The notes beneath the pieces were generated by a model, which had not been told where the DNA came from, did no database searches, and saw only the letters and a program-made list of their open reading frames with translations. From the NCBI RefSeq assembly GCF_023101765.2, contig NC_064229.1, forward strand, positions 6,114,473 to 6,178,472: DNA of 64,000 nt, written 5' to 3'. Each line of letters opens with the position of its first letter. Position 1 is the stretch's first letter. A program made the position numbers and the translations under genes. This stretch comes from Spodoptera frugiperda. Its lineage: Eukaryota > Arthropoda > Insecta > Lepidoptera > Noctuidae. This document shows positions 35,325-45,225 of this stretch, piece after piece.

Positions 35325-36065
35325 ATGGCATTCAAGGTATATACCAAACACAATTTAAAACCCTAGAAGTTTATATGAATAAATATTAATTTACCACTAT
35401 TATAAAAAGTTATAAAAAGGGGTTTTCAATACTGCAGCTTTCACCACAACGATTGTTAATAATCCCTATTATTTTTTCAGTTCGTAGTATTCGCCTGTTT
35501 GGTGGCTGCCGCCAGCGCCGGAGTATACCCGGCCGCCCCCGTGGCGTACTCCGCCGCCCCCGCCTACGTCGCCCACCAAGCGTACGCTGCCCCCTTGGCG
35601 TATGCTGCCCCTGTCGCTAAAGTGGTCGCCCCCGTCGCCAAGGTCGCCGTCGAAGAATACGATGCGCATCCCCAGTACAACTTCGCTTACGACGTGCAGG
35701 ACGGTCTCACCGGTGACTCCAAGAGCCAGCACGAGAGCCGCGACGGAGATGTCGTACAGGGCTCCTACTCCGTGGTAGACCCTGACGGTACCAAGCGCAC
35801 CGTGGACTACACTGCTGACCCCCACAACGGATTCAACGCTGTCGTGCGCAAGGAAGCCCTCGGACACGTCGCTAAAGTCGTCGCCCCCGTTGTCGCCAAG
35901 GTAGCTGCCCCAGTCGCCTACCACGCTGCCCCCGTTGTCGCTAAAGTCGCCGCCCCTGTGGCCTACCAAGCCGCCCCTGTGGCCTACCACGCCGCTCCTG
36001 TGGCCTACCAAGCTGCCCCCGTCTACCACTCCGCCCCCGTCGCCTACTCCGCCTACCACCACTAA
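35325..36065 (+). CDS. CP-E: RR-2 cuticular protein, inverted twin of CP-D
   Basis: Exon 1 is 35325-35336 (MAFK) and exon 2 is 35481-36065, giving 198 aa. It matches CP-D at every residue except Ser90. The intron (144 bp against 147 bp in CP-D) and 3' UTR are diverged more than the exon. The product has a signal peptide, AAP linker, RR-2 (about 64-128) and AAPVAY tail. AATAAA is at 36116-36121. Near-identity of two divergently transcribed genes suggests either recent duplication or ongoing gene conversion; the greater divergence of flanks favours conversion or selection on the exon. Confidence 0.94.
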
Positions 36066-36121
36066 GTGGTAACGGCAGGTTGTTATTAGTACAATTACCG
36101 ATATGATGAACTGAAAATAAA

Positions 36122-37947
36122 TAAGAATTTAAATTATTGAAAATTTTGTATCATTATGATTTTCCTAATATTAGTATTTTTTAATATTAGTTATTAAAAA
36201 ATAAATGAGTTCTAGATTTAGCAAACTGTAAAAATGAAAACGACCAAAGGAGGAAAGATGTTTGGACAGATTATACGAAGATATGAATTTTGATGTCATA
36301 ATGAAGGAATAATTAAAGAGGAAAATATATTGTGAGACCCCAAATAAGTGAAGATACGCACAGGATGAGAATATTTTTTAAAACTTGTACCATAAATGTA
36401 TGAATACTTTCATAAACTGAAATACTTAATTTGAACAATTATCTCGAATCTCGTTTATCTATAGTAGCCATACATGTGGCTGCTACGAATTAAATGCAAA
36501 ATTCCATAATGATCTGAAAATTAGATTTTATTTGAAAGTTCCTCCTTCCTTATTCCTTTGAGGAATTGTCATGTTTAATATTTTAAACATTAGTGTTTAT
36601 TAGAAGCTTCCGTATCTTTCTATATAATCCCAAGTGTTGGGCTTAAAATTAATATTCTTAACTTTGTCTATAAACGAAACAAGATTCTGTATTAATAAAA
36701 TAAAATTACAAAATTACCAAAATTTAAAGACCCTTAAAATATACCAACTGCATTGTTCCAATTGTTCAAATTAGTGCTATTTTTATTTTTTGAGAAAAAT
36801 GTTTATTTAAAAGTAATGTGTATATCAGGTTCTATTAAATGACTACAATCTACTGCTTTACAAGCATAGAAACGAAAACACGAAATGATATTATTGTGTT
36901 CCTTTAAAATGTTGGTGACCAAACTGCTGTGGTTTCCAAGTAGCTTGTAGTATCTAGCATGGTGTTATGGTAAACTTACCAATTAAGAGGAAAGCCTCGG
37001 TCCACAAGACGTTCAATAGGATATCTTCTTGCTAGTGATGATGAAATATGTTTTGACTTTTTTATTATGATAGTCATTTTATGCTTTTTAGTTTTCACTT
37101 TTTGTTTTAGTTTTTGGTTTTTTGAAGTCGGTTTTTTAAACGCAGTTTTTTATTTGTTTATCACAACAATCTATACTATTATCAACATTTTAGTTGTTTT
37201 ATTGTATGTATGAGCTTGGTATTTGGTTATTTTATTTTTATGGGCAAATGGAATTGACCATTGACCACACTCATTATTATTTGATGATTATAATGCATGC
37301 AGCATGCGAATTATAAGAGTATCTTCTAATTACCATTAATTAATGAATATCAAGAATGGATGATTTTTATGTTTCATCAAGGTCACTATCATGAGTATCC
37401 AATTTACCATTAGACGTGACCTACCTCAATGATTTCCAGATTGATTAGTTGGTTTTATGACAATACTTTTATGATTTACCCTTACTTACTTACCTCATTG
37501 TTTAAGTTTTTAGTTAATCCATCCTCAGAAGGAGGTCTTCGTCTAGCTATATTTCAAATGCACCATATTTCCATTGCTGTATGAGAATACTCAGAAAATG
37601 TTAAATTAGCTTAACATCAAGAAAATTAAATCAAAACAATGGTTAATACCAAAAAGTTGTAGTTTCGAAAATCTAAAATTCATTACAGAGTTAAGCACTA
37701 CACTTGAGGCAAATAACCTCAGAAATATTTTCAAAACCGTTTACAACCGTATCTTAGCCTGCCATTGCATTGTTTCGGGTTTTACACCTTGAATAAATGT
37801 CAAAGGCATATACAAATTTGTGAATAGAATTTGCGTGGTAGTCCTTGTAACGTTACAAGGTACACCGTATTAATTGATCGAAGCGAGTCATCGACCGGTA
37901 GGGTGGGCGCCGGTACCAAGCTCTCGCCTCAGGCAATATCTTATCCA
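36122..37947. other. Intergenic between CP-E and CP-F
   Basis: The first ~880 bp belongs to the inverted arm. A repeat fragment ('tttttagttttcactttttg', 'gaagtcggttttttaaacgc') lies at 37085-37150. The remainder is AT-rich and non-coding. The CP-F promoter begins near 37900. Confidence 0.5.
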
Positions 37948-37990
37948 TATATAACAGCAACGTATCATTCTAAAACATATCATACGTTCA
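37948..37990 (+). promoter_or_regulatory. CP-F promoter, altered TATA and initiator
   Basis: Aligned with CP-E, the proximal TATAAAT is TATCATT (about 37963) and the initiator TCAGT is TCAAT (37988). Only the more distal TATATAA (37948-37954) remains TATA-like. Confidence 0.65.
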
Positions 37991-38017
37991 ATAGAACTCA
38001 TTTGATACACTTCTACA

Positions 38018-38815
38018 ATGGCATTCAAGGTAATCCAACGAAAATTAATTTTTAAAAGTTGTAGCTTGTCTTGTGTTTTCGACTTCAGAACACGGAGTTT
38101 AGTTACTAAGTTCTAAATGTCATAACCTGTATTACGAATTTAAGCACAACTTTCATCATCTGACTGTCCAAAAATTCCTCTAATTATTAATATTTTCGCA
38201 GTTTACTGTAGCAAAAACTTTTTTATTTGTTTCTTTAAAATTTATTTTTGTCCTCAGTTTGTAGCATTCGCGTGCTTGGTAGCTGCGGCCAGCGCTGGTC
38301 TGCTCCCAGCTGGCCATGTCACCTACGCGGCTGGCCCCGTGGCGTACGCCGCCCCTGTCGCTAAAGTGATCGCCCCCGTCGCCAAGGTCGCCGTCGAGGA
38401 ATACGACGCGCACCCCCAGTACAGCTTCGCTTACGACGTGCAGGACGGTCTCACCGGTGACTCCAAGAGCCAGCACGAGACCCGCGACGGAGATGTCGTA
38501 CAGGGCTCCTACTCCGTGGTAGACCCTGACGGTACCAAGCGCACCGTGGACTACACTGCTGACCCCCACAACGGATTCAACGCTGTCGTGCGCAAGGAAG
38601 CCCTCGGACACGTCGCTAAAGTCGTCGCCCCCGTTGTCGCCAAGGTAGCTGCCCCAGTCGCCTACCACGCTGCCCCCGTTGTCGCTAAAGTCGCCACCCC
38701 TGTGGCCTACCACGCCGCTCCTGTGGCCTACCAAGCCGCCCCCGTCTACCACTCTGCCCCCGTTGCGTACCACGCTGCCCCCGTGGCCTACTCCGCTCCC
38801 GTCTACCACCACTAA
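38018..38815 (+). CDS. CP-F: RR-2 cuticular protein of the C/D/E subgroup
   Basis: Exon 1 is 38018-38029 (MAFK) and exon 2 is 38258-38815, giving 189 aa. The signal peptide is MAFKFVAFACLVAAASA. It is followed by LLPAGHVTYAAGPVAY, a VAKVIAPVAKV linker, RR-2 at about 54-118, and an AAPVAYH/Q tail ending in SAPVYHH. The RR-2 DNA matches CP-C, D and E almost base for base. Its 228-bp intron is the largest of the subgroup and contains a decoy acceptor (ttcgcag before 38202), which would lead to a frame without the signal peptide. AATAAA is at 38856-38861. Confidence 0.93.
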
Positions 38816-39912
38816 ACGATTGTAAACTTGAGTGTGATGATAATCACGAACTGATAATAAATATCTAAATTATTTATTGAACATAATTTTCTCTTTTATT
38901 TATTTAATTGAAAAGAACGGTAGGTACAAAACCCAATTACATTACTCAATACAACACATATACAATTAAAAGAAAATAAAAACAAAGTTCTGACACTTGA
39001 TTATTATTAGTGACTATCATTCATCCATCTCTATTGCAAAACTTTGAGCATTCCGACAAATATAATCTTCTTCCACTCGAAAACGATAAAGACAATGACA
39101 GTAAAAGATATAAAGATTGCCTCTAATACATTATGTGGTAATTGTTTCGGTTAATCTCGCTAATGAAAACAAACCATACCGGTTTCTTTTCAACCACGTC
39201 AATTATGGGAACTTTAGCAAATAAGGCAAACCTTATCAGAGTACCAAAGCACGGCGTACGTTTTTCAAATAGACACAACTTGGTTCTAAATAGTACCCAA
39301 GTTAAATTTTCTTTTACCCATTCATCTCCACTCTTCAATAAAGTTTTTTTCTACTCACGCTTCCATTTACTACAACAGTCTCTATAAAAACAGTTGCAAG
39401 CTTCAGCTACAACTTTGTTAACTTATATAGTTAAACTATTTCTAAATTCAGCAACAAACGCACGTTCTTTGCTTCTAAAATTGCTGAACATGATTGATGA
39501 TTTCCTTCTCGCAGTTCTTTTCTACAGTTGTAAACCATATCTAAGGGCTAAGAGACCTATCGGCCATTGTGTAACCTCATATGGGAAACTTTGTTTAATT
39601 CTTAATATAGAATTATTAATCAAAAGTATTAACCTTTGATAAAATAACCTTTTAATCTATCGTGTGATTAGTAAAGTTTTCTTAAAAGCTGAGTAATTTT
39701 CCTAGTTCTAACAACATCTTTATAACTATTGTTCAATAAATATCATAAAATATTTTCAAATTTCATAATAGTTGGCCAAAATTCAAGAACGTGTTCGAAT
39801 TTTCCGCCATTGACAAATTGTAGCTCATTTCCAATTGCGTGCACATCCATAGTGATGCGCACACATAATACAAAGCGCGAACTTGAGCCGGGATGTCACA
39901 ACTTGCTGCTGC

Positions 39913-39920
39913 TATATATA
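39913..39920 (+). promoter_or_regulatory. TATA box of CP-G
   Basis: TATATATA lies 76 bp upstream of the CP-G ATG. Confidence 0.75.
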
Positions 39921-39988
39921 CCTCGCCGGAGAGAACAGGAGCATAGTCGAACAAGACTTCACTCCACAACTCCTCCTCACCAACAAAA

Positions 39989-41080
39989 ATGGCCTTTAAG
40001 GTAAATCTCCCACATACTTCCTTGCTTGTTTTCTCTTTAATTGAAATTCTTAAAAAGTTTGTCACATTTATCGAATTCTATAACTTTAAAATGTAACTTT
40101 GTTTCAAAATTGAGAATTATCAAAAAATATAGGCTATGCCACTAATATTAATATCTAACTATCATTAAACTTTTTATTATTCAGGTATAGTAGTAATTGT
40201 CCACATAGTTCCATCATGGCACTTTTAAAAAGTAACAAGTGCCAACTTAGTGCCTCTGCTCTGCTGCTCAAACTCATTGAAATGCGGGAGACGCCACTTG
40301 TGTGTCCTTGACGAGCGAGGTATCCTCGGCTTGTTAGTAATTTCTCCGCGCATACACTTACGCAATCGCACTAGTCTCGCCCTCGCAAAACTGTGTCACT
40401 GTTTCAAGTACAACATATGTGTCGCACTTTGAATGAGACCAGTGCCATCACTGTTGACCGTTGACGGAGTTTGACTAATCAATTCGTTGCAGTTCATCAT
40501 CCTCGCATGCGTGGTGGCTGTGGCCCGCGCCGGTGTGGCTCCAGCTGTAGCTGCTCCCCTCGTCGCGGAGCCTGTCGTAGCAGCTGCACCTGTTGCCGCC
40601 AGGCTGGAGGAGTTCGACCCTCTCCCGCAGTACAACTTCGGATACAACGTGGCTGACTCCCTTACTGGCGACTACAAGAGCCAGACCGAACAGCGCAATG
40701 GAGACCTGGTGCAGGGCCAATACTCTCTGGTAGACTCTGACGGCACCCGCCGAGTGGTCGACTACACTGCGGACTCAGTGAACGGTTTCAACGCGGTGGT
40801 GCGCAAAGAACCTTTGGTAGCTGCAGCTCCCGTAGTGGCTGCGCCAGCTCGTCTCGCAGCTGCTCCGGTCGCTGCCGCCGTCGCTGCTGCTCCAGTTGCT
40901 GCTGCTCCCGTGGTCGCTGCGCGCTACACCGCGCCCGTGGCTTACACTGCCGCGTACACTGCCCCCGCGGCCCGCCTGGCGTACAGCGCGCCAGTAGCCG
41001 CCGCCTACACCGCACCGTTCGCCCGGTACGCCGCTACACCATTCGCGTACCCCGCTGCTGCACCTGTTGTAGCGGTCTAG
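39989..41080 (+). CDS. CP-G: RR-2 cuticular protein of the G/J/K subgroup
   Basis: Exon 1 is 39989-40000 (MAFK) and exon 2 is 40493-41080, giving 199 aa. The signal peptide is MAFKFIILACVVAVARA. A short Ala/Val/Pro linker leads to RR-2 with EEFDPLPQYNFGYNVADSLT, GQYSLVDSDGTRRVVDY and ADSVNGFNAVVRKE. The Ala-rich tail carries AAPVVA and YTAP units and ends in APVVAV. This RR-2 version (FGYNVADS, DYKSQTEQRNGDLVQGQ) is shared with CP-J and CP-K but not with its immediate neighbours C-F. AATAAA is at 41121-41126. The 492-bp intron contains no recognised element. Confidence 0.94.
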
Positions 41081-41126
41081 ACATCTATTTTCCGGTTCCT
41101 GATGACTGACAACAATGGCCAATAAA

Positions 41127-41799
41127 TTTTTTACGACATTAAATGCAATATTATTCCATTTTGCCCGCATGGTAAAAAACAAAAATCAGACTACCTAGTG
41201 AAGAAAACCCTGCGCAAATCCATCTGTTTTTGGGTTTGTGTATCGCGTTCCTACAAATAGGTAGACGCGAAAAAGGATTCTTTTTACAATATATGAGGAT
41301 TTTGCTATATTTAATAACTGTAAAACAATATATAGCACTTGTGAAATATAATTACGACTATGTAGATGAGCAAGAACATATAGCACGGAAAAAAATCAAG
41401 TATGCAAATCGCAGATTAGCGCTCTTCCAATTAGCAACACTTTTTTTTAATCCAACATTTTATTCTAGTAGCAATAGTGATATAAATTGGTCATAATGTT
41501 CTAAATTCCATCGACGTCTTACCCTAAAGATTCGCAACGTTTAAGATGTGAACCCGATGATTTATTCAAGACTGGTACACAAAAATTCTCACATAAAATC
41601 ATAGATAAACTTTAAAAAATTGAGAACTTAGTTGCCACACTTATTACTATTTGGAACTTGGCAGAATATTAGACAGATGTAATATCATTTGACCTTGTCA
41701 AAAGACACCTTTCATAAATCACGTTTATTTTTATAAAAATAATTTTAGTTTGAAATATTTTTATTTGTAAAGGTTTGTTTTATATTTCCTATACTAACA
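41127..41799. other. Intergenic between CP-G and ODAD4-like gene
   Basis: AT-rich. An 88-codon open frame at 41230-41496 has no domain or signal sequence and is not called. It presumably holds the ODAD4-like promoter. Confidence 0.5.
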
Positions 41800-43584
41800 A
41801 TGGAGGAAAAGCAACTGTATGGCGCTCTCACGGTATATCGTGAAAGAGGAGCTTATTTACGGCGGCTCGAACAGTTTGAGAAGGCGAAAGCTTCGTATGA
41901 TGAAGCTTTCAAGAGTAACTCCGAGGATGTGCGCACACTAACGGGACGCAGTCAGGTATGCGCGGACGCCGTGCGGCCGGTGCAGGCGTACGCTGACGCG
42001 GAGCTGGCGCTCAAACTGTCGCCCGGCAACATGAACGCACGCAACATGCAGGCTCGAGCCATGTATACCATGTCTGACTTCGAACGCTCCGTCGTTATGA
42101 ACTTCCGAGGACTTCGCCTTCGACGCCAACCACCTTACTTCATGGAAGGCATCAATCAGGGAGTTGAAACAATTCAAGATTGCATCGGAATAAACGCCGG
42201 TAATGTTATGCTGGACTTTCTGCCACTCATTAAACAACTAGAAGCTGCACGTCCGGATGAGGATGAGCCTCGAAAAGTTTTACACGTGAACCGTATACCC
42301 CAAATGGAAACTAAACGTAAGCTAACTCAAATGGAAGCACGTAAGCACAGCACCTTAGCTCGTGTACTCGCTATGAAATATCTCGGGCCGATGGCTTACG
42401 ATAAATTTTTCCTTCAAGAGTTATATGATGATCCACGCCTTATATCTGCAAATGCAGGTGGAAGTCAGGAATTAAGAGCACTTGTAAAAGAAGCTTTACG
42501 ATCTCTCAGTGAAAGACAAGAGATGCTGCGTGCACAGAGACCATACTACACAATTAAATTAGCTGAAAAGGCGGAATCTAAACACCAGACCAAGTACAAG
42601 GAGGCTGTACTTATCCAAGAACGCGAAATTGGAGCTAAGACTGCAGAGCGCTTATTGAAACAGATTGAAAAGAGCATGCGTGAGCATCGCGTCATGGATC
42701 TTATGTCACAAGCGCAGCGCATGCAAATGTTCCTTGATGTAAAGACGCCGAGAACATTACCGGACAAAGAAATATATACCGATCGTTTGTACCGAGCGGT
42801 AGGAGAAGGATACTTGTCACAACATCGTCTGTCTTACACGCTCAGCGAGCGTGGAAATCGCCGACGCATTGCATTCCTCATGGGCCTACCTGTTGGCCGT
42901 CCAACTTCCTTCGATTCTGTTATGGCAAATTATCCTTACAAGTTCATTGATATTAAACAAGCAACAGAAAAGGTTATGTTGACTCTGGATATGTGTGAAA
43001 ATTCAACTATGAAATGTTGGTTAATGTATGAATTGGCGAGGTTGCTTTCCGTGCAAAAGAATTTCGCTCTCGCTAAATTTTATGCCAAACGCTGCCAGAG
43101 AGAGGCTCAAGAATTGGGAAATATTACTTGGTGGTTAAATGGTTGCTTCATTTTAATGAGCGGCGACATGCAACAAGGCAATGCAAATGAAGTGCGTATA
43201 GAAGTCGAAGAGGCTTTAGAGTGGTCGAAAAAGCTGCAAGATCCAGAGAGAGTGCAAGCTTTCCTGGCAAAATGCGCGGAAATGGCCATGGAGACGGTTA
43301 CAGGAGATGACCGTAAGGCCATAATTACACGTGAACGACAGATTATGGCAGTCATGGATCCAGAGACACGTGTAGAGACACAGGTGCTGTTCAAGCGCAT
43401 GTCGACGGTACCTGTCGGCCGACGTTTCTCTGTTTTGCCACAGCGGTCAGAAGGTCCTGCTGACCCACGCTCTGAACGTAAGAAGCGTCGCCAACGTGGT
43501 CTAACCGTAGTGCCCGGCCCTGAACAAGAGCTACGCGCGGCTCCCAAGTCAAATGTACTTGGTTACCAACTATTTGACATATAA
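41800..43584 (+). CDS. ODAD4: ODAD4/TTC25-like outer dynein arm docking protein, intronless
   Basis: A single 594-aa open frame. N-terminal TPR repeats cover about residues 5-110 (AYLRRLEQFEKAKASYDEAF, then AYADAELALKLSPGNMNAR). A helical, charged middle contains PYYTIKLAEKAESKHQTKY and YLGPMAYDKFFLQELY. A second TPR-like block is at about 395-480 (YELARLLSVQKNFALAKFYA, ALEWSKKL). The basic tail has RKKRRQRG near 560. Order and motifs match TTC25/ODAD4, which helps dock outer dynein arms on ciliary and flagellar axonemes; in insects this is needed mainly in sperm and chordotonal neurons. Vertebrate genes have many introns, so an intronless copy suggests retroposition, perhaps testis-expressed. 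It lies inside the cuticle array, convergent with CP-H. Codon use is ordinary for the window. Confidence 0.85.
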   Translation: MEEKQLYGALTVYRERGAYLRRLEQFEKAKASYDEAFKSNSEDVRTLTGRSQVCADAVRPVQAYADAELALKLSPGNMNARNMQARAMYTMSDFERSVVMNFRGLRLRRQPPYFMEGINQGVETIQDCIGINAGNVMLDFLPLIKQLEAARPDEDEPRKVLHVNRIPQMETKRKLTQMEARKHSTLARVLAMKYLGPMAYDKFFLQELYDDPRLISANAGGSQELRALVKEALRSLSERQEMLRAQRPYYTIKLAEKAESKHQTKYKEAVLIQEREIGAKTAERLLKQIEKSMREHRVMDLMSQAQRMQMFLDVKTPRTLPDKEIYTDRLYRAVGEGYLSQHRLSYTLSERGNRRRIAFLMGLPVGRPTSFDSVMANYPYKFIDIKQATEKVMLTLDMCENSTMKCWLMYELARLLSVQKNFALAKFYAKRCQREAQELGNITWWLNGCFILMSGDMQQGNANEVRIEVEEALEWSKKLQDPERVQAFLAKCAEMAMETVTGDDRKAIITRERQIMAVMDPETRVETQVLFKRMSTVPVGRRFSVLPQRSEGPADPRSERKKRRQRGLTVVPGPEQELRAAPKSNVLGYQLFDI

Positions 43585-43744
43585 ATTAATATTACCATTA
43601 TTACAATTTTTGTCGAACCATTTCTAATATCATGCCTGTATACAAATCATTATTGACAAATTAAATATAGTTATCCTATTATGCATTTTAAAATATAAAA
43701 TGAAAAGACAGCTATTGTAAAATCAAACAAATTGGTATCTGTAC

Positions 43745-43758
43745 AATAAATATTTATT
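43745..43758. terminator. Palindromic double poly(A) signal shared by ODAD4-like (+) and CP-H (-)
   Basis: AATAAATATTTATT is its own reverse complement, so it gives AATAAA on both strands. It lies 160 bp after the ODAD4-like stop and 42 bp after the CP-H stop, the only good signal between the two convergent stops. Confidence 0.75.
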
Positions 43759-43799
43759 TACATTAAGTATGGCATTAAAGCTTGTCTTATAATAATCAG

Positions 43800-44503
43800 T
43801 TAGTGGTGGTAGTAAGGGGCTGATGAGTAAGCCACTGGAGCAGCGTGCACTACAGGGGCGGACTGGTACGCAATAGGGGCAGCGTATTTGGCGACAGGAG
43901 CAGCGTACGCCACTGGGGCTGAGTGGTATGCCACGGGGGCGACCACTTTGGCAACGGGGGCAACCACTTTAGCAACGGGAGCAACAACCTTGGCGACGTG
44001 TGCGAGGGCTTCCTTGTGTACAACAGCGTTGAAACCGTTGTGGGGATCAGCAGTGTACTCAACGGTGCGCTTGGTACCGTCAGGGTCTACCACGGAGTAG
44101 GAGCCGTGCACAACATCACCATCACGAGTTTCGTGCTGGCTCTTGGAGTCGCCGGTGTGTCCGTCCTGTACGTCGTAGGAGAAGCTGTACTGGGGGTTGG
44201 TGTCGTAGGCCTCGACCTTGGCGACGGGGGCAGCGTATGCCACGGGAGCAGCAATTTTGGCCACGGGAGCGGCAGCGTAGTACGCAGGAGCGGCTTGCAC
44301 AGCGTGGCTGGAGTAGGCAAGGGGAGCCGAGTAGGACACCTGAGCGGCTGGCAGGAGCCCAGCGCTCGCCACAGCCACCAAACAAGACAGGACGACAAAC
44401 TGTAAAAAACACAAAATATAATTAAACACAAAATACTTAAAACAAAGAATTAAATTACCGTAATATAAAAAGTAGCTTGTTTGGTTAGTACCTTGAATGC
44501 CAT
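43800..44503 (-). CDS. CP-H: RR-2 cuticular protein
   Basis: Exon 1 is 44503-44492 (MAFK) and exon 2 is 44399-43800, giving 203 aa. The signal peptide is MAFKFVVLSCLVAVASA. The linker has YSAPLAYSSHAVQAAPAYYA and VAKI/VAKV units. RR-2 has YDTNPQYSFSYDVQDGHTG, GSYSVVDPDGTKRTVEY and ADPHNGFNAVVHKE. The tail runs AKVVAPVAKVVAPV, then AYHSAPVAY, and ends in SSAPYYHH. It is a relative of C-F but is clearly distinct (HKEALAHV, TVEY), so it is not part of the homogenised set. The intron is 92 bp. Confidence 0.94.
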
Positions 44504-44563
44504 TTTAGGTAGTGGTAGTGTTCAACAGAGGGCTGGAACTGCCGCCTCCAATGCACGCTCTCA

Positions 44564-44570
44564 TTTTATA
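44564..44570 (-). promoter_or_regulatory. TATA box of CP-H
   Basis: TATAAAA on the minus strand, 61 bp upstream of the CP-H ATG. Confidence 0.8.
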
Positions 44571-45225
44571 TTCAACGCGCGTGCACTCGTGGCTCAGATT
44601 TATGTGACGTCACGAACCCGGTCCGGTAATCGCACCTCGTATGTAGGTATGACAGTTTATTGAAACTTTCGCTTTTAATTGAGGTGGATAACCAAGGCAA
44701 GGTCGCGATCTTCAGCGGAATGCAAGCGCAGGACGCAAGCCTGCGCCGCCCGGTGCAGATCGTTGAGTACCATCTCGTGTGTTTGTAATCGCATGGCACT
44801 TTGACCGGTACTTATACACTTCCAGGTAATCAACATTCTGTAAAACTACATTCACATTGTATTACGATAGTTGAGCTGTACGCTTTCATTGTGCTCGAAA
44901 TATACAAAAAATTGCTTTATCAGAACACAGTTATATGTGTATGTTCATCAAACCCTTTACGTTTTGATTGAGATTGTATAAATATGTGTATCCACTGGAT
45001 ATTTAATCTTTTTAACACTTGAACACATTTTCAAACAATGAAATTGTATTGGTTTACTTCTATGCGTAGTGTAACTGTCTCTTCAAGGCATGTAATATTA
45101 TTTTAAAACTTACAAATAAAACAACAACAAGTAAATGTATCAAAAAGCGTTTATGTACATAAATAACAATAGTATAAAAAGGTCCTAATAGTAAAGATAT
45201 CAACAACAAAATTGTAATAATTCAT
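44571..45225. other. Intergenic between CP-H promoter and CP-I 3' end
   Basis: The part near 44571-44800 is moderately G+C-rich promoter flank. No exon or repeat is recognised. Confidence 0.45.

Larger units (their letters stand above)
35110..37000 (+). repeat. Right arm of large inverted duplication (contains CP-E)
   Basis: Reverse-complement counterpart of 31533-33740. The inner limit is near 35110-35118 (taatgttctgtacacc). The outer end is 'accaattaagaggaaagcct' up to about 37000. It is a few hundred bases shorter than the left arm because of deletions in the 3' flank. Confidence 0.85.

Noticed and set aside
38201..38257. Alternative first splice acceptor for CP-F
   Set aside because: Joining exon 1 to 38202 gives a frame without a good signal peptide and not matching paralogues; the acceptor before 38258 restores FVAFACLVAAASA.
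41230..41496. 88-codon open frame between CP-G and ODAD4-like gene
   Set aside because: AT-rich, no signal peptide or domain, no promoter elements of its own.
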